Part shown: in pieces, positions 9,810 through 19,741 of the stretch
How the letters are laid out: each line of letters begins with the position of its first letter
How positions within the stretch are numbered: the stretch's first letter is position 1
The notes under the pieces: model-generated
Told to the model about the DNA's origin: nothing
Databases searched by the model: none
Seen by the model: the letters and a program-made list of their open reading frames with translations, nothing else
Assembly (NCBI GenBank): GCA_009746045.1
Contig: RPFO01002316.1
Span: 1 to 38,834 of the forward strand
Direction: 5' to 3'
Origin: Mesostigma viride
Lineage: Eukaryota; Streptophyta; Mesostigmatophyceae; Mesostigmatales; Mesostigmataceae
DNA length: 38,834 bases
Program-made: the position numbers and the translations under genes

Positions 9810-11740
9810 CCACAATGAATTACGGTTGTTCAGACCTTGTACAACGCCTCAGGGCATTTGGAGCCCTGAATGGTAACAAATGCTAACAAGGTAGTGTTGC
9901 TATCAATAATGATTTTAAAAATTAATATGATGTCATTAATTAATTAATTAGTTATCAACATCACTCCGTTGGGAGTAAATGTAGCACATATCCCTGAGAA
10001 GGGGCATATGGCTTTTAATACATTCTATGCTACTTCATGCAAGGGTGGGAATGTAAGCTACCCCTGCTCTAGGTGCACCAGGGCACCTGCACCACCATGT
10101 CATATTACAACCAAAACTGGTCGTCATCATGCAAGCATCTGAAGCATGGTCGCAAAACTTCGTGTGCAAAATCTCATGTCATAAGGAGCCCAACATTATG
10201 ACAATTGCCAGGCTTTGTAAAGATTTTTGATTTAACGATGACTACAGCACAAACAGTGAGCGAAACCCTGGTGCATGTGAATGCCTGAGTGGCGACTGTT
10301 CCTAACAGAATGCAAGATGTAAGGTAGACATTGCGAGTATGCCACAAATGTGTGATGTGCAGTGCACATGCATGTGAGCTACCATGGTCCGGATTCTCCC
10401 GATTTCTGGCCTGCGCTGGTTGTCTCCTTGATGTATACCCCATGACACCATACTTCTAAACTACTTAAGAACCTTGGCACATTGCAAAATGGGAAAGAAA
10501 GCTGAACAATACATGCAACATCACTCACTAACACAGCCATGTGATTGCTACCAACACGTACCATGTACATCCTGTGTGAAATTATTGGCAACGACACGCC
10601 AAGCAAACGCCAAGGTATAGTATAACTGCGACAGGCTGGCACATGTCACCTGGCATCCACGTATGCTCACCCCAAGGCATTGGCATATCCCCATGTCTAT
10701 ATCCGTTGCCCTTTGTGCGTACCGAGTCACCCATGCAGTCACCCACCCATGCATCCACCTGGCCCACCCACACAAGTACTCATACACTTGCGCACCTGAG
10801 TACCCAGCCACCCACTGGTCCACCCACCCGGTGACCCAGCCAGCCAGCCACGCACCTACTAAACCAACCTATCTAACCACTCGTGCACCCAGGCACCCAG
10901 CCACATACCCACCCACTGGGACATCCACCCACCCAGCTAGCCACATATGCAATCTACCCACCTAGGCAATAAGGAGGCATTCACCCATCCTTTTATCCAG
11001 GCACCCATTACTAAAACCACGCAGCCACCTAACCACCCAGCCAGCTGGCCCCATGTGTGCCCACCAGGCCGCCCACCCCTGACCCACCCACGCCCCTTCC
11101 CACTCGACCACTCTTTCCCCCCATACCCTTATACCCACCGACCTGCACCCACTCACCCTCACACATCCACATCCTCTCAGCCAGTCACCCACCCATCTCA
11201 CCCCTAACATGCACAGCCCTCCACCCGCGCTAGGTGAGTCGATCCCAACTACAAAACCACCCACCCACCCATATCCGTGCACCCACCCACCCATCTACCT
11301 TCCCCATCGCTCACCCCACCCACTTCTAATCACAGCTACACATCCACCCGCCACAAACCAACGGTGCAAATCCTCCAGCCCATGCAACAGTTTCACTCAG
11401 GCATCCAACAATGCACCCACCTAGGAGTTCCCAAACCCCGTCGATCCCCCAGCCACCTGGCGATTCACTTATAAGCAACCACCCTTGCACCCATCCACCC
11501 ACCATAACCACCCACCCACCCGCCCTCCCTCCCTCCCTCCCTCCCTCCCTCCCTCCCTCCCTCCCTCCCTCCCTCCCTCCCTCCCTCCCTCCCTCCCTCC
11601 CTCCTCCCTCCTCCCTCCCTCCCTCCCTCCCTCCCTCCCTCCCTCCCTCCCTCCCTCCCTCCCTCCCTCCCTCCCTCCCTCCCTCCCTCCCTCCCGCCAC
11701 CCCACCCACCCACCCTCTCCAACTGCATGTGGACTGCCTC
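9810..11740. repeat. Internal segmental duplication, copy 1
   Basis: Matches 13862-15530 in the same order and orientation, diverged. Shared landmarks include gaccttgtacaa / catttggagccct (9831 and 13891), ggtgcatgtgaatgcctgagtgg (10269 and 14255), cacatgtcacctggcatccacgtatgctca (10640 and 14562), and ccaccctctccaactgc (11709 and 15506). The 10700-11480 part is a Pro/Thr/His-rich cccacccacc-type degenerate minisatellite, so its open frames are not reliable. Copy 1 continues into coding-like sequence (11714-11881) that copy 2 lacks. Confidence 0.8.
11523..11695. repeat. CCCT tetranucleotide tract
   Basis: About 43 CCCT units with two small interruptions (11602-11612), directly next to the donor side of the 11714-11881 exon-like block. 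The purine strand is the minus strand. The LPPS and REGG open frames are translations of this tract. Confidence 0.97.
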
Positions 11741-11881
11741 TCCCAGCGACTCGGCCAGCCGTTTGAGTGTGTTTGGGACCATATGCTGATGCCCATGGAT
11801 ATTACGCGCGCCATCAACCAGGCAACACCAGTGACACTTGAGCTCCTTGTTATCCTTCTCATCGGATGTACTGACGACACC
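11714..11881 (-). CDS. Exon-like block with Cys/His cluster
   Basis: A strong acceptor (GTAATTGTGCAG|GG) lies before 11881 and a possible donor (AGAGG|GTGGGT) after 11714. The 168 bp encode 56 residues, phase 0 on both sides. The protein begins GVVSTSDEKDNKELKCHWCC and continues with a His-rich turn (GHQHM) and an amphipathic helix (TLKRLAESLGEAVHMQLER). Codons favour C or G in third position. The pattern C-x2-CC...H-x-H could be a small zinc-binding module, but it does not fit a named family well. The opposite strand is also open (LHVDCLSQRL...), but lacks splice support. It lies directly after the C/T tetranucleotide tract. Confidence 0.5.
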
Positions 11882-12061
11882 CTGCACAATTACAGCTCAC
11901 AAGGCAACTAACATGCTGGAGGAACGCATCCGCCGCAGTGGACGTCAGTAACGGATGTTGCAATGTTGCTGGAGGGAGGTCAATCGACCGCACCCGTACA
12001 TACAAGGGGCAATTATTGATGCGTCATACCCAAAACAGGAAGAAAATGTGGCACAACTAAC

Positions 12062-12311
12062 CTTGCCATCAACATGGATGGACGGAGTTGGAGACCAACT
12101 GCAGCGCGGCATTCGCAAGGGCACAGGCTGTGTTGTTCAGCAGGTCCACCGCTGGACTGCCCGATGCCGAGTCCAGGTTCTTCCTTACACAAACTCTCCA
12201 CAAGCGTGATTGTCGCGTCCTTGGCTGCCAACTGCGGAAAGGAGGCCAGTGCTCGCTTCAGCAGGAACTCGGCAATTGCAATCACGGTGGGCCCTGGCAC
12301 GATTTGCAGGC
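12062..12311 (-). CDS. Exon-like block, unknown protein
   Basis: Bounded by a possible acceptor (CATGTGTAG|GC before 12311) and a good donor (GGCAAG|GTTAGT after 12062). The frame reads LQIVPGPTVIAIAEFLLKRA, then LASFPQLAAKDATITLVESL, then a Gly/Cys-rich stretch ending LRPSMLMAR. The first 45 residues look like a helical, folded segment. The codon pattern is consistent with the neighbouring exon-like blocks. The plus-strand frame of 192 residues (12074-12652) is rich in Ser, Pro and Cys and appears to be its shadow. Confidence 0.45.
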
Positions 12312-12357
12312 CTACACATGCTTGCCCCGCATGTGCCTCCCCCACGTGTGCATCCAC

Positions 12358-12497
12358 CGCAGTTGACGTGCTCGCTCGCAGCTCCCACTACCGCTGGCTT
12401 CGTTGCCATGTTCCTCCACCCGTTGCCTCTTGCATCTTAGCTGTTCCTCGCGCTTCTCCGCAGCCTCTCTTTCCCTCTCTTCCTCTCTCTTTTCTGC
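12358..12497 (-). CDS. Exon-like block, charged coiled coil
   Basis: A minus-strand frame reads AAEKREEEREREAAEKREEQ, then LRCKRQRVEEHGNEASGSGS, a strongly charged helix followed by a flexible tail. An in-frame TGA lies just upstream (about 12503), so an acceptor such as GGCAG or AAAAG near 12490-12500 is needed. The 3' boundary is uncertain: donors are possible at GCG|GTAGTG and GCG|GTGGAT. It lies between the other minus-strand blocks and would add a dimerising segment to the predicted product. Confidence 0.45.
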
Positions 12498-12759
12498 TGC
12501 CGTTCATGCCTTGCTCCAGATATAGATGTGGCTGCTTAGGCGTTCAATCTGCATCACAGAATTGGACGATATGCACGTCAAAGGAAAGCCAACCAAGCAG
12601 CAACATTACCAACAATGTAGCGGGAGGGTCAGTGCAGAGGCCAGCAACATAACTGCCTTAGTCTTGTACTCCTACCATACACATTAGGGAAGACTGCTGG
12701 CATGGCAGCCTGCATCACAGCAATGAATTGCCGCCAACTAAAATAAGAGAGTGACTCAC

Positions 12760-12972
12760 CGCTACTCTTCCCTGAAGCCGACTGGTCACACCTCCATTGT
12801 GGCGTTGTTTTACCACTTTAACGCTCTTCCACAGCGTGCGATTTTGTTGATGCCATTTTCTCAATTCCTGTAGCATATATTTTGCCCCCGCCGCACGCTT
12901 CCATGGGTTGCCATGTACATCATACTTTGCTGATGCTGCAGAGAAGTCAAGCGGTTCTTTGCATTCCCTCAC
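12760..12972 (-). CDS. Exon-like block, basic 71-residue segment
   Basis: Acceptor TTGAATACAG|GT before 12972 and donor GCG|GTGAGT after 12760. The 213 bp are exactly 71 codons, phase 0 at both ends. It reads VRECKEPLDFSAASAKYDVH, then NPWKRAAGAKYMLQELRKWH, then a basic run (KSVKVVKQRHNGG). The Lys/Arg/Trp-rich helix resembles nucleic-acid-binding regions, but that is only composition. Phase fits directly to the first exon proposed at 16187-16273. Confidence 0.55.
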
Positions 12973-13038
12973 CTGTATTCAACGGCAACGCCAAAACGGA
13001 ATGCCAACGAATGCGGAGCGGGGGAACAAGGCATAAAG

Positions 13039-13255
13039 CAACGCATGGTGAACCGGCAGATGCTGAGGCAGACACGACAATGCACTGGGTGCATGGCAAC
13101 CATGTGAACACTGATGGTAGCACTCACATGCCTAACAAGCATTTTCTTTGTTTCCCCTGGGTTAGAGTGTAAGGCCTATGCCAACCAAGGTAAACAACAA
13201 AACAACACATCCTAAACTGCCCTAACTGACATGGGCAACAAACATGGCCAATGGA
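13039..13255. repeat. 217 bp direct repeat, copy 1
   Basis: Begins caacgcatggtgaaccgg and ends catggccaatgga. The second copy at 13392-13608 has the same length and about a dozen substitutions and no net indel, 136 bp downstream. Includes a conserved gttagagtgtaaggcctatg phrase. Confidence 0.9.
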
Positions 13256-13391
13256 GGACAAGGAACCAAGTAGGATCATCCAACAGGATCATGGTATTAT
13301 GGCAGCTTGCATGCAGTAAATTACATCAAGCATGGTTGGCTCAGCACATTGAAGTATTGTCACATCATTAGAACAAGGGAAAGTCAGAAAT

Positions 13392-13608
13392 CAACGCATG
13401 GTGAACCGGCAGATGATGAGGCAGACACGACAATGCACTTGGTGCATGGCAACTATGTGAACACTGATGGTAGCATTCACATGCCTAACAAGCATTTTCT
13501 CTGTTTCCCCTGGGTTAGAGTGTAAGGCCTATGCCAACCCAGCTAAACAACAAAACAACACATCCTAAACTGCGCTAACTGACATGGGCAACAAACATGG
13601 CCAATGGA
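13392..13608. repeat. 217 bp direct repeat, copy 2
   Basis: Second copy of the 13039-13255 block, about a dozen substitutions, same orientation. The open frames 12882-13172 and 13307-13525 share C-terminal residues only because of this duplication. Confidence 0.9.
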
Positions 13609-13930
13609 CACAACACCTTGAAATGGCCTTTTTTTTACATAAATTATGGCCCATGGCAAGTTTATTGTCCGATTGACCTAGGATTGGATCCCACCACTCC
13701 CCGGGATGTGTCTGGCTAGTGGTGGAGTAGTTGAGTCAAAATGTTAAGTTTACATGGTACTCCCTGCTTAAGTTAACTCCAGATCCAAGGCCAAAACTGG
13801 CCACCTAAACCACTTGCACTTGCATAGAAACAATAGTTGATCTCAGATTATGCTGTAACTTTGCAGTGGTGATGAATAATAGTTGTTCTGACCTTGTACA
13901 AAGTTCTACGCCATTTGGAGCCCTAGTTGG

Positions 13931-13966
13931 TGACAAATGCTAGCAAAATTTTGCTAGCATTTGTCA
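13931..13966. repeat. 36 bp perfect palindrome
   Basis: The half-site TGACAAATGCTAGCAAAA is followed immediately by its exact reverse complement, with no spacer. A related half-site is at 9880-9895 (aacaaatgctaacaag) and another at 35255-35268. Confidence 0.95.
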
Positions 13967-14097
13967 TTAATGGCCATTTAAAATCAATATTTAACCCAAA
14001 TAATGTCAGAATGCCACCAAAACTTATTGCCATCATGCCAGCACCTGAAGCAAGGTCTCAACAAGTCATGAGCAGAAATTCAGATCATGCAGAGCCC

Positions 14098-14133
14098 AAA
14101 ATGGTGACATTTGCCAGCAATTGTCACCATTTT
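14098..14133. repeat. Inverted repeat, 12 bp arms and 12 bp loop
   Basis: AAAATGGTGACA and TGTCACCATTTT flank ttgccagcaat-type loop sequence. It lies 130 bp from the perfect palindrome and shares the GTGACA element. Confidence 0.85.
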
Positions 14134-15530
14134 TTGCTTTTTTACCCACAATTTTAACAACATTACCCACCAAAACATTCTCCAAGCTGGGGCGCATCAT
14201 TTAAATCTTTGCAGGCAACTCAAGAATGACTAGTACAAACAGTGTGCAAAACCTTGGTGCATGTGAATGCCTGAGTGGTGACCATTGCTAGCAGAATCCA
14301 TCATGTAAGGTAGGCATTGCCAGTATGCCACAAAGCTGTGATGTGCAGTGCATGTCCATATGTATACCCCATGACACCGTGCCTCTAAACTACTTGGCAC
14401 ATTGCAAAATGGGAAGGAAAGGTGAATAATACATGCCACATCACTAACACAGCCATTTGAATGCTACCAACACGCACCATGCATGATATACACTGCGTGT
14501 ACAGTAATACATGTCGAGAATATGCCGAGCGAGCATATCAAGGTGCAGTGACCCCAACGCTGGCACATGTCACCTGGCATCCACGTATGCTCACATGATA
14601 TGGCATTGGCATATCCCATGTCTCCATCTCTTGCACTTTGTGCGCACCAAGCCACCCATGCAGTCGCCCACCCATGCAGCCACCTGGCCACCCACCCACA
14701 CAACTGCTCACACACTCGCGCGCCCGTGCACCCAGACAGCCACCTGTCCTCCCACCCAGTGACCCACCCACCAAGCCAGCCGCGCACGTGCTTACCCAAC
14801 TTATACAACCATGCGTGCACCTAGGCACCCAACCACCTACCAACCCACTTGGACATCCACCCACCCACCAAGGCACCTGCGCAACCCACACACCAACTAG
14901 GTAATAAGCAGGCATTCCCCCATCCAATGAGCCAACCACCCAACCACCCAACCACCTAAACACCCAGCCAGCTGGCCCCATATGCACCCGTCCGGCCACC
15001 CACAGTTGACCCACCCACGCACCTACCCACTCAACCATTCACTGCCCCCACACCCTTATACCCACTGACCCACCCACTGACCCACCCACACATGCATTTT
15101 CTCAGCCAGCACCCCGGCACCTACCTCACCCCAAACCTGCACAGCCCTTCACCCGTGATAGGTGAGTCGGTCCCAACCATAAACCCATCCACGCATCCAT
15201 ATCTGTGCGCCCACCCGTCCATCTACCCGTCCCTTCGCCCACCCACCCACATCTAGTCATCTACACATCCACCAGCCACCAGCCACCAATGGCCCACCCA
15301 CCAACCCACACACACACATACATCCCTAACCAACCAACCACCAACACACCACCCTCAAAAACGTGCAGTTGTTTCACTCATGCATCCAACAACCCACCCA
15401 CTTCAAAGTCCCCAAAGCCTATCATCACCCAGCCACCTGGGCATCTGCCAATAACCGACCGCCCTTGCACTCATCCACCCACCATGACCAGCCAGCCAGC
15501 CACCCACCCTCTCCAACTGCCTGTGCTCCC

Positions 15531-16186
15531 ACCTACGCAGCCAGCCATTTACCAAAGCATCCACCTATCAGCCACCCACCTGCCATTGAACCCACCCACG
15601 CCTAGGCATCCCTTGAAGCATCTATAGCCCAAGCCTCCCACCCAAGGCTCTCTGGGCAATCAAACAACCAAACAACCAATCACCCAGCTATACAACCACC
15701 TAACCACCTAACCACTCAACAACACAATCACCGAACCACCTAACTACCCAACACCCAAACCAGCCAGGCATGTGCCCGCCTCGCATGCCCTCACCATTGC
15801 AACACCCCATACACGCCCCGCTCACCTAGCCAGCCACACACCCAGCCAGTCTCCTGCTCAACTCACGCATGAAGGCAATATCAGCCATGCATGGCCTCAC
15901 CTTGCATCACTTGCATTGCCTGGTTAATTTGCATGAGACAGTTTCCATCTCATTGTCAGCAACTGAAAAGGCTCTTTCTTCACAGTAATGAATAAGCTAC
16001 AACGTTGGAAACGTTCTCCCATCCCTCTTTAAAACAGTCTTTAAATCAGAAAGACAAGGGCAAATCTGGACAAGGTGGCAATAACCACTGCACCATGCTC
16101 TTGAGAAAGTCTTAACAACCCAGCTTTCTACCCTTTTAGAAGCTGCCTTGCGTTAGCAACGATTCTGGGCCCTCTGGCTCGCTCAC
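15531..16186. other. Degenerate ACCACCT-type repeat, then unassigned DNA
   Basis: 15531-15760 continues the cccacccagcc and accacctaaccac minisatellite. 15760-16186 is non-repetitive with no convincing ORF. It would be the first intron of the minus-strand element gene. Confidence 0.5.
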
Positions 16187-16273
16187 CTGGCTTAATCTGC
16201 GCTTCTTTATGGCTGCCGGGATATGCGAAGCTTGGGCCGAGGGTGTCGTGGCGAGGTCGTCTGCCCGACTCAT
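16187..16273 (-). CDS. Putative first exon of the element's minus-strand gene
   Basis: ATG at 16273 opens exactly 29 codons (MSRADDLATTPSAQASHIPA, then AIKKRRLSQ) to a strong donor CAG|GTGAGC, phase 0. The KKRR cluster could act as a nuclear localisation signal, which suits an element-encoded DNA-binding protein. It begins about 680 bp inside the right terminal repeat, where CACTA elements usually place the promoter and first exon. The phase matches the exon-like block 12760-12972, also phase 0. A short readthrough frame continues VSEPEGPESLL to a stop, consistent with intron. Family unknown. Confidence 0.5.
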
Positions 16274-16609
16274 CACTTCTCGAAACCGCACTGCCGACTA
16301 ATAAAAACGATGCCCCCCTTTGCCTTTTGTATCTGGCGTCAAAAGACCATTAGCGGCCTTCGCGCGGAATCTTGGGCACGCCATATCTTCTGCTGGCTCA
16401 TTGCCGCAGGCTGGCAGTATAGGAAGGTCGGGCATAGCCTAAAGAGCTGATTATCTGACGACAAAGATATGCATTGCATGAAGCAAGAAACAGACGGATT
16501 TCGCACCCCCATATTTATTCACGTCAATGCCGGACAATTAAAAGCGAAACTCAAAAAACGAAAACACTAACGTTTTCGGGAATATTATAACGAACAAGCT
16601 GAGCTGCCA

Positions 16610-16952
16610 GCTATGTCGCGGTTTACGATCCAGTTAACGATAACGGCTCCGTAACCGCCCCAGTGCCTAATATTGGGGCAGCTATGGCGCCGTAACCACT
16701 ACCTGACCCGTCCCGTATACCCCAACGTAACCTGAACCGAAGCCGTTCACGCCCCCGTAAACATAACCGGCCCAGTTACTGGGCCGTACCGAATCTCGGG
16801 GCCAATATTCCGAATGGTACCGTAACCCGTCCGGTAACCCAAACCGCCAACGAATACGGACCCGTAACCTGGCCCGTCGAAGTTACCGGGCAGGTTACGG
16901 GGGCGTCGAAGTTACCGGACAGGTTACGGGGGCTTCAAATTAACTCCTAGTG
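16610..16952. promoter_or_regulatory. Right TIR and GTTACCGG subterminal repeat region
   Basis: About 340 bp of CCGTAACC, GTTACCGG and GGTTACGG motifs in both orientations leading to the inverted terminal repeat ...AAATTAACTCCTAGTG. Mirrors 3561-4040. A putative start codon of the minus-strand gene lies about 340 bp inside it, so the region would also serve as promoter. Confidence 0.75.
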
Positions 16953-17099
16953 GTGCGTGGATGCGTGGATGTGTGGCTGGGTGGGTGCGTCACTGCGTGG
17001 CTGGCTGGCTCTGTGGCTGCGTGGGCGGCTGGATGGCCGGGTCAGCGTGGCTTCGTGTTCAATGGGATGCTAATATGTTGTTGCCTTTGGATGCCACAG

Positions 17100-17246
17100 T
17101 TCATGGATTATTTTGTTCACATGCAGGTGCTGCCGTCTTCCCCATCGACGTCGTCAAGACCGATGTCGCCAAGAAGGATGATGCAATCACTCTCGGCCAT
17201 GTTTAACTCATGTGGGCCTTCATGGCCATACGGGAAATATTATTGA
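17100..17246 (+). CDS. Putative last exon of the poly-Q gene
   Basis: Begins after CCACAG (17099), or alternatively after CATGCAG (17126); both keep phase 0. It reads FMDYFVHMQVLPSSPSTSSR, then PMSPRRMMQSLSAMFNS, and ends at TGA 17246. The Ser/Pro/Met-rich style, including SLSAMFN, resembles the SAMSQF repeats before the proposed donor at 1944. A competing frame (AAVFPIDVVKTDVAKKDDAI) has high third-position GC and would connect to a different phase of exon 1, so the reading frame is not settled. A TGTAA, the polyadenylation signal favoured in green algae, lies about 113 bp after the stop (17359). Confidence 0.4.
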   Translation, partial: FMDYFVHMQVLPSSPSTSSRPMSPRRMMQSLSAMFNSCGPSWPYGKYY

Positions 17247-17751
17247 ATCATTTCTTTGACACTGAGTTGGCACTACGCAACACCTTTGATGCACATGAGT
17301 GCAGGGCGCATGTGTTGAAACCATGCAACCATGGCGATCCCTCAAAAAGTTTGGTTATGTAATAAGTGACACAATTATTCCGGACGTATGATGGCCCAAC
17401 GTCCTGTAAGGTTGAGTTGTCTTGGAGGAGGAGCGTGATGACCGCGGAAGCCGCGTGGGTGTCTGTAGTGCTATATCTTGAAGATGTACGGTCTTGGAAG
17501 AGTTATGGTCTTGGAATCATATAATAATGAGCTTGGAATAAAGTTGCGGGCAGCCTTCAATTGGCATATGTTGTCTCATTGCGTTAATGGGTCAATTGTC
17601 TTAGTTTATATAATGTATATCTTGGGAAACTCATTGCTTCAATAAAATGCATGCTAGGCGCAATCAACCCCCACAAACACATCTGAAAACTGCACAGTGC
17701 ATCAAATGTATCCTAGACAAAAAAATGTATCCTAATCCGGTAAAACCACCC
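17247..17751. other. 3' untranslated / intergenic interval
   Basis: No convincing ORF. TGTAA at 17359-17363 and AATAAA-like strings at 17536 and 17641 could be polyadenylation signals. The satellite starts abruptly at 17752. Confidence 0.4.
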
Positions 17752-19741
17752 CCAGCCATGATGACACCATGGGAGCCTGAATCCTCATCATTTTTTTTCT
17801 GAGACATCCATGTACGTAGGCCAGCCATGATGACACCATGGGAGCCTGAATCCTCATCATTAAATACATACATGCCATCCATGTACGTAGACAGGCCATG
17901 ATGACACCATGGGAGCCTGAATCCTCATCATTTACTATTCCTTGACATCCATGTACGTAGACGGGCCATGATGACACCATGGGAGCCTGAATCCTCATCA
18001 TTTTTTTTTCTTTGACATCCATGTACATACGTAGGCCAGCCATGATGACACCAATGGAGCCTGAATTCTCATCATTAATTACATACATGCCATCCATGTA
18101 CGTAGACAGGCCATGACATCTGACACCATGGGAGCCTGAATCCTCATCATTTACTATTCCTTGACATCCATGTACGTAGACGGGCCATGATGACACCATG
18201 GGAGCCTGAATCCTCATCATTTTTTTTTCTTTGACATCCATGTACATACGTAGGCCAGCCATGATGACACCAATGGAGCCTGAATCCTCATCATTAATTA
18301 CATACATAAATGCCAACCATGTACATACACGGGCAATGATGACACCAATGGAGCCTGAATCCTCATCATTAATTACATAAATGGCAACCATGTACATACA
18401 CGGGCAATGATGACACCATGGGAGCCTGAATCCTCATCATTTTTTTTTTCTTTGACATCCATGTACATACGTAGGCCAGCCATGATGACACCAATGGAGC
18501 CTGAATCCTCATCATTAATTACATACATGCCATCCATGTACGTAGACAAGCCATGATGACCCCATGGGAGCCTGAATCCTCATCATTAATTACATACATG
18601 CCATCCATGTACGTAGACAGGCCATGATGACACCATGGGAGCCTGAATCCTCATCATTTACTATTCCTTGACATCCATGTACGTAGGCCAGCCATGGAGA
18701 CACCATGGGAGCCTGAATCCTCCTCATTAATTACATAAATGCCAACCATGTACGTAGACAAGCCATGATGACCCCATGGGAGCCTGAATCCTCATCATTA
18801 ATTACATAAATGCCATCCATGTACGTAGACGGGCCATGATGACACCATGGGAGCCTGAATCCTCATCATTAATTACATAAATGCCATTCATGTACGTAGG
18901 CCAGCCATGGAGACACCATGGGAGCCTGAATCCTCATCATTAATTACATACATGCCAACAATGTAGGTAGACAAGCCATGATGACACCATGGGAGCCTGA
19001 ATCCTCATCATTTATTTTATGAGACATCCATGTACGTAGGCCAGCCATGATGACACCATGGGAGCCTGAATCCTCATCATTTCTTTTTCTTTGACATCCA
19101 TGTACGTAGGCCAGCCATGATGACACCATGGGAGCCTGAATCCTCCTCATTAATTACATACATGCCATCCATGTACGTACACGGGCCATGATGACACCAT
19201 GGGAGCCTGAATCCTCCTCATTTACTATTCCTTGACATCCATGTACGTAGACGGGCCATGATGACACCATGGGAGCCTGAATCCTCATCATTTTTTTTTC
19301 TTTGACATCCATGTACATACGTAGGCCAGCCATGATGACACCAATGGAGCCTGAATCCTCATCATTAATTACATACATAAATGCCATGATCATCAATGAC
19401 CCCATGGGAGCCTGAATCCTCATCATTAAATACATAAATGCCACGGTCCATGTACGTAGACGGGCCATGATGACACCAATGGAGCCTGAATCCTCATCAT
19501 TAATTACATAAATGCCAACCATGTACATACACGGGCAATGATGACACCATGGGAGCCTGAATCCTCATCATTAATTACATAAATGCCAACCATGTACGTA
19601 GGCCAGCCATGATGACACTATGGGAGCCTGAATCCTCATCATTAATTTCATACATGCCAACAACACGTAGACGGGCCATAATGACACCACGGGAGCCTGA
19701 ATCCTCATCATTTTTTTTTTTTTGACATCCATGTACGTAGG
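17752..19741. repeat. 1990 bp higher-order repeat, copy 1
   Basis: The order of linker types in 17752-19741 is repeated at 19742-21730 with an offset of 1990. Over the stretches compared I saw one substitution (18918 a versus 20908 c) and a T-run length change near the end. Later partial copies of the same order begin near 22090 and 22790. Confidence 0.9.

Larger units (their letters stand above)
13862..15530. repeat. Internal segmental duplication, copy 2
   Basis: Partner of 9810-11740. This copy has no CCCT tract, and its match stops after ccaccctctccaactgcctgtg at about 15527. It carries a 36 bp palindrome where copy 1 has a diverged aacaaatgctaacaagg. Confidence 0.8.
3561..16952. mobile_element. 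CACTA/EnSpm-like DNA transposon, 13.4 kb
   Basis: The left end reads CACTAGGAGTTAATTT and the right end is its exact inverse complement (16 bp). Ends beginning CACTA are the hallmark of the CACTA/EnSpm (CMC) superfamily. Both ends carry several hundred bases of GTTACCGG-type motifs in both orientations, as expected of subterminal transposase-binding repeats. The flanks share a direct GT (3559-3560 and 16953-16954). A 3 bp duplication, usual in plants, is not seen (GGT versus GTG). Both flanks are the same GTGGCTGC-type satellite, so the element interrupts a pre-existing array within an intron. Internal content includes exon-like blocks mostly on the minus strand, a LINE tail, minisatellites and duplicated segments. 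No TnpD/Transposase_21 domain was recognised, so it may be non-autonomous, decayed or highly diverged. Confidence 0.75.
1945..17099 (+). other. Inferred giant intron of the poly-Q gene (about 15.2 kb)
   Basis: The 5' end is GTGAGT at 1945. The preferred 3' end is ...GATGCCACAG at 17099, with a textbook branch-point match (GCTAAT, around 17069-17074) about 26 bases upstream and a T-rich stretch between. A second acceptor, CACATGCAG at 17126, is in the same phase. Both leave the frame of the QFPQ repeats open to a stop at 17246. Excluding the CACTA-like insertion, the intron would be about 1.8 kb, most of it GTGGCTGC satellite. The flank to the right of the insertion (16953-17045) is still GTGGCTGC-like, so left and right flanks were one array. 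Confidence 0.45.

Noticed and set aside
11720-11911. Plus-strand coding reading (LHVDCLSQRLGQPFECVWDH...)
   Set aside because: The minus strand has better splice boundaries, exact codon phase and higher GC at third positions; the plus frame is kept only as an alternative.
12074-12652. 192-residue plus ORF rich in Ser, Pro, Cys
   Set aside because: It overlaps minus-strand blocks that show better protein character and splice donors, so it is probably a shadow frame.
17127-17206. Alternative frame of the last exon (AAVFPIDVVKTDVAKKDDAI)
   Set aside because: It would require joining to a poly-Ser frame of exon 1, which is not supported upstream of the CAG tract. Its codon pattern is good, so this is a cautious rejection.
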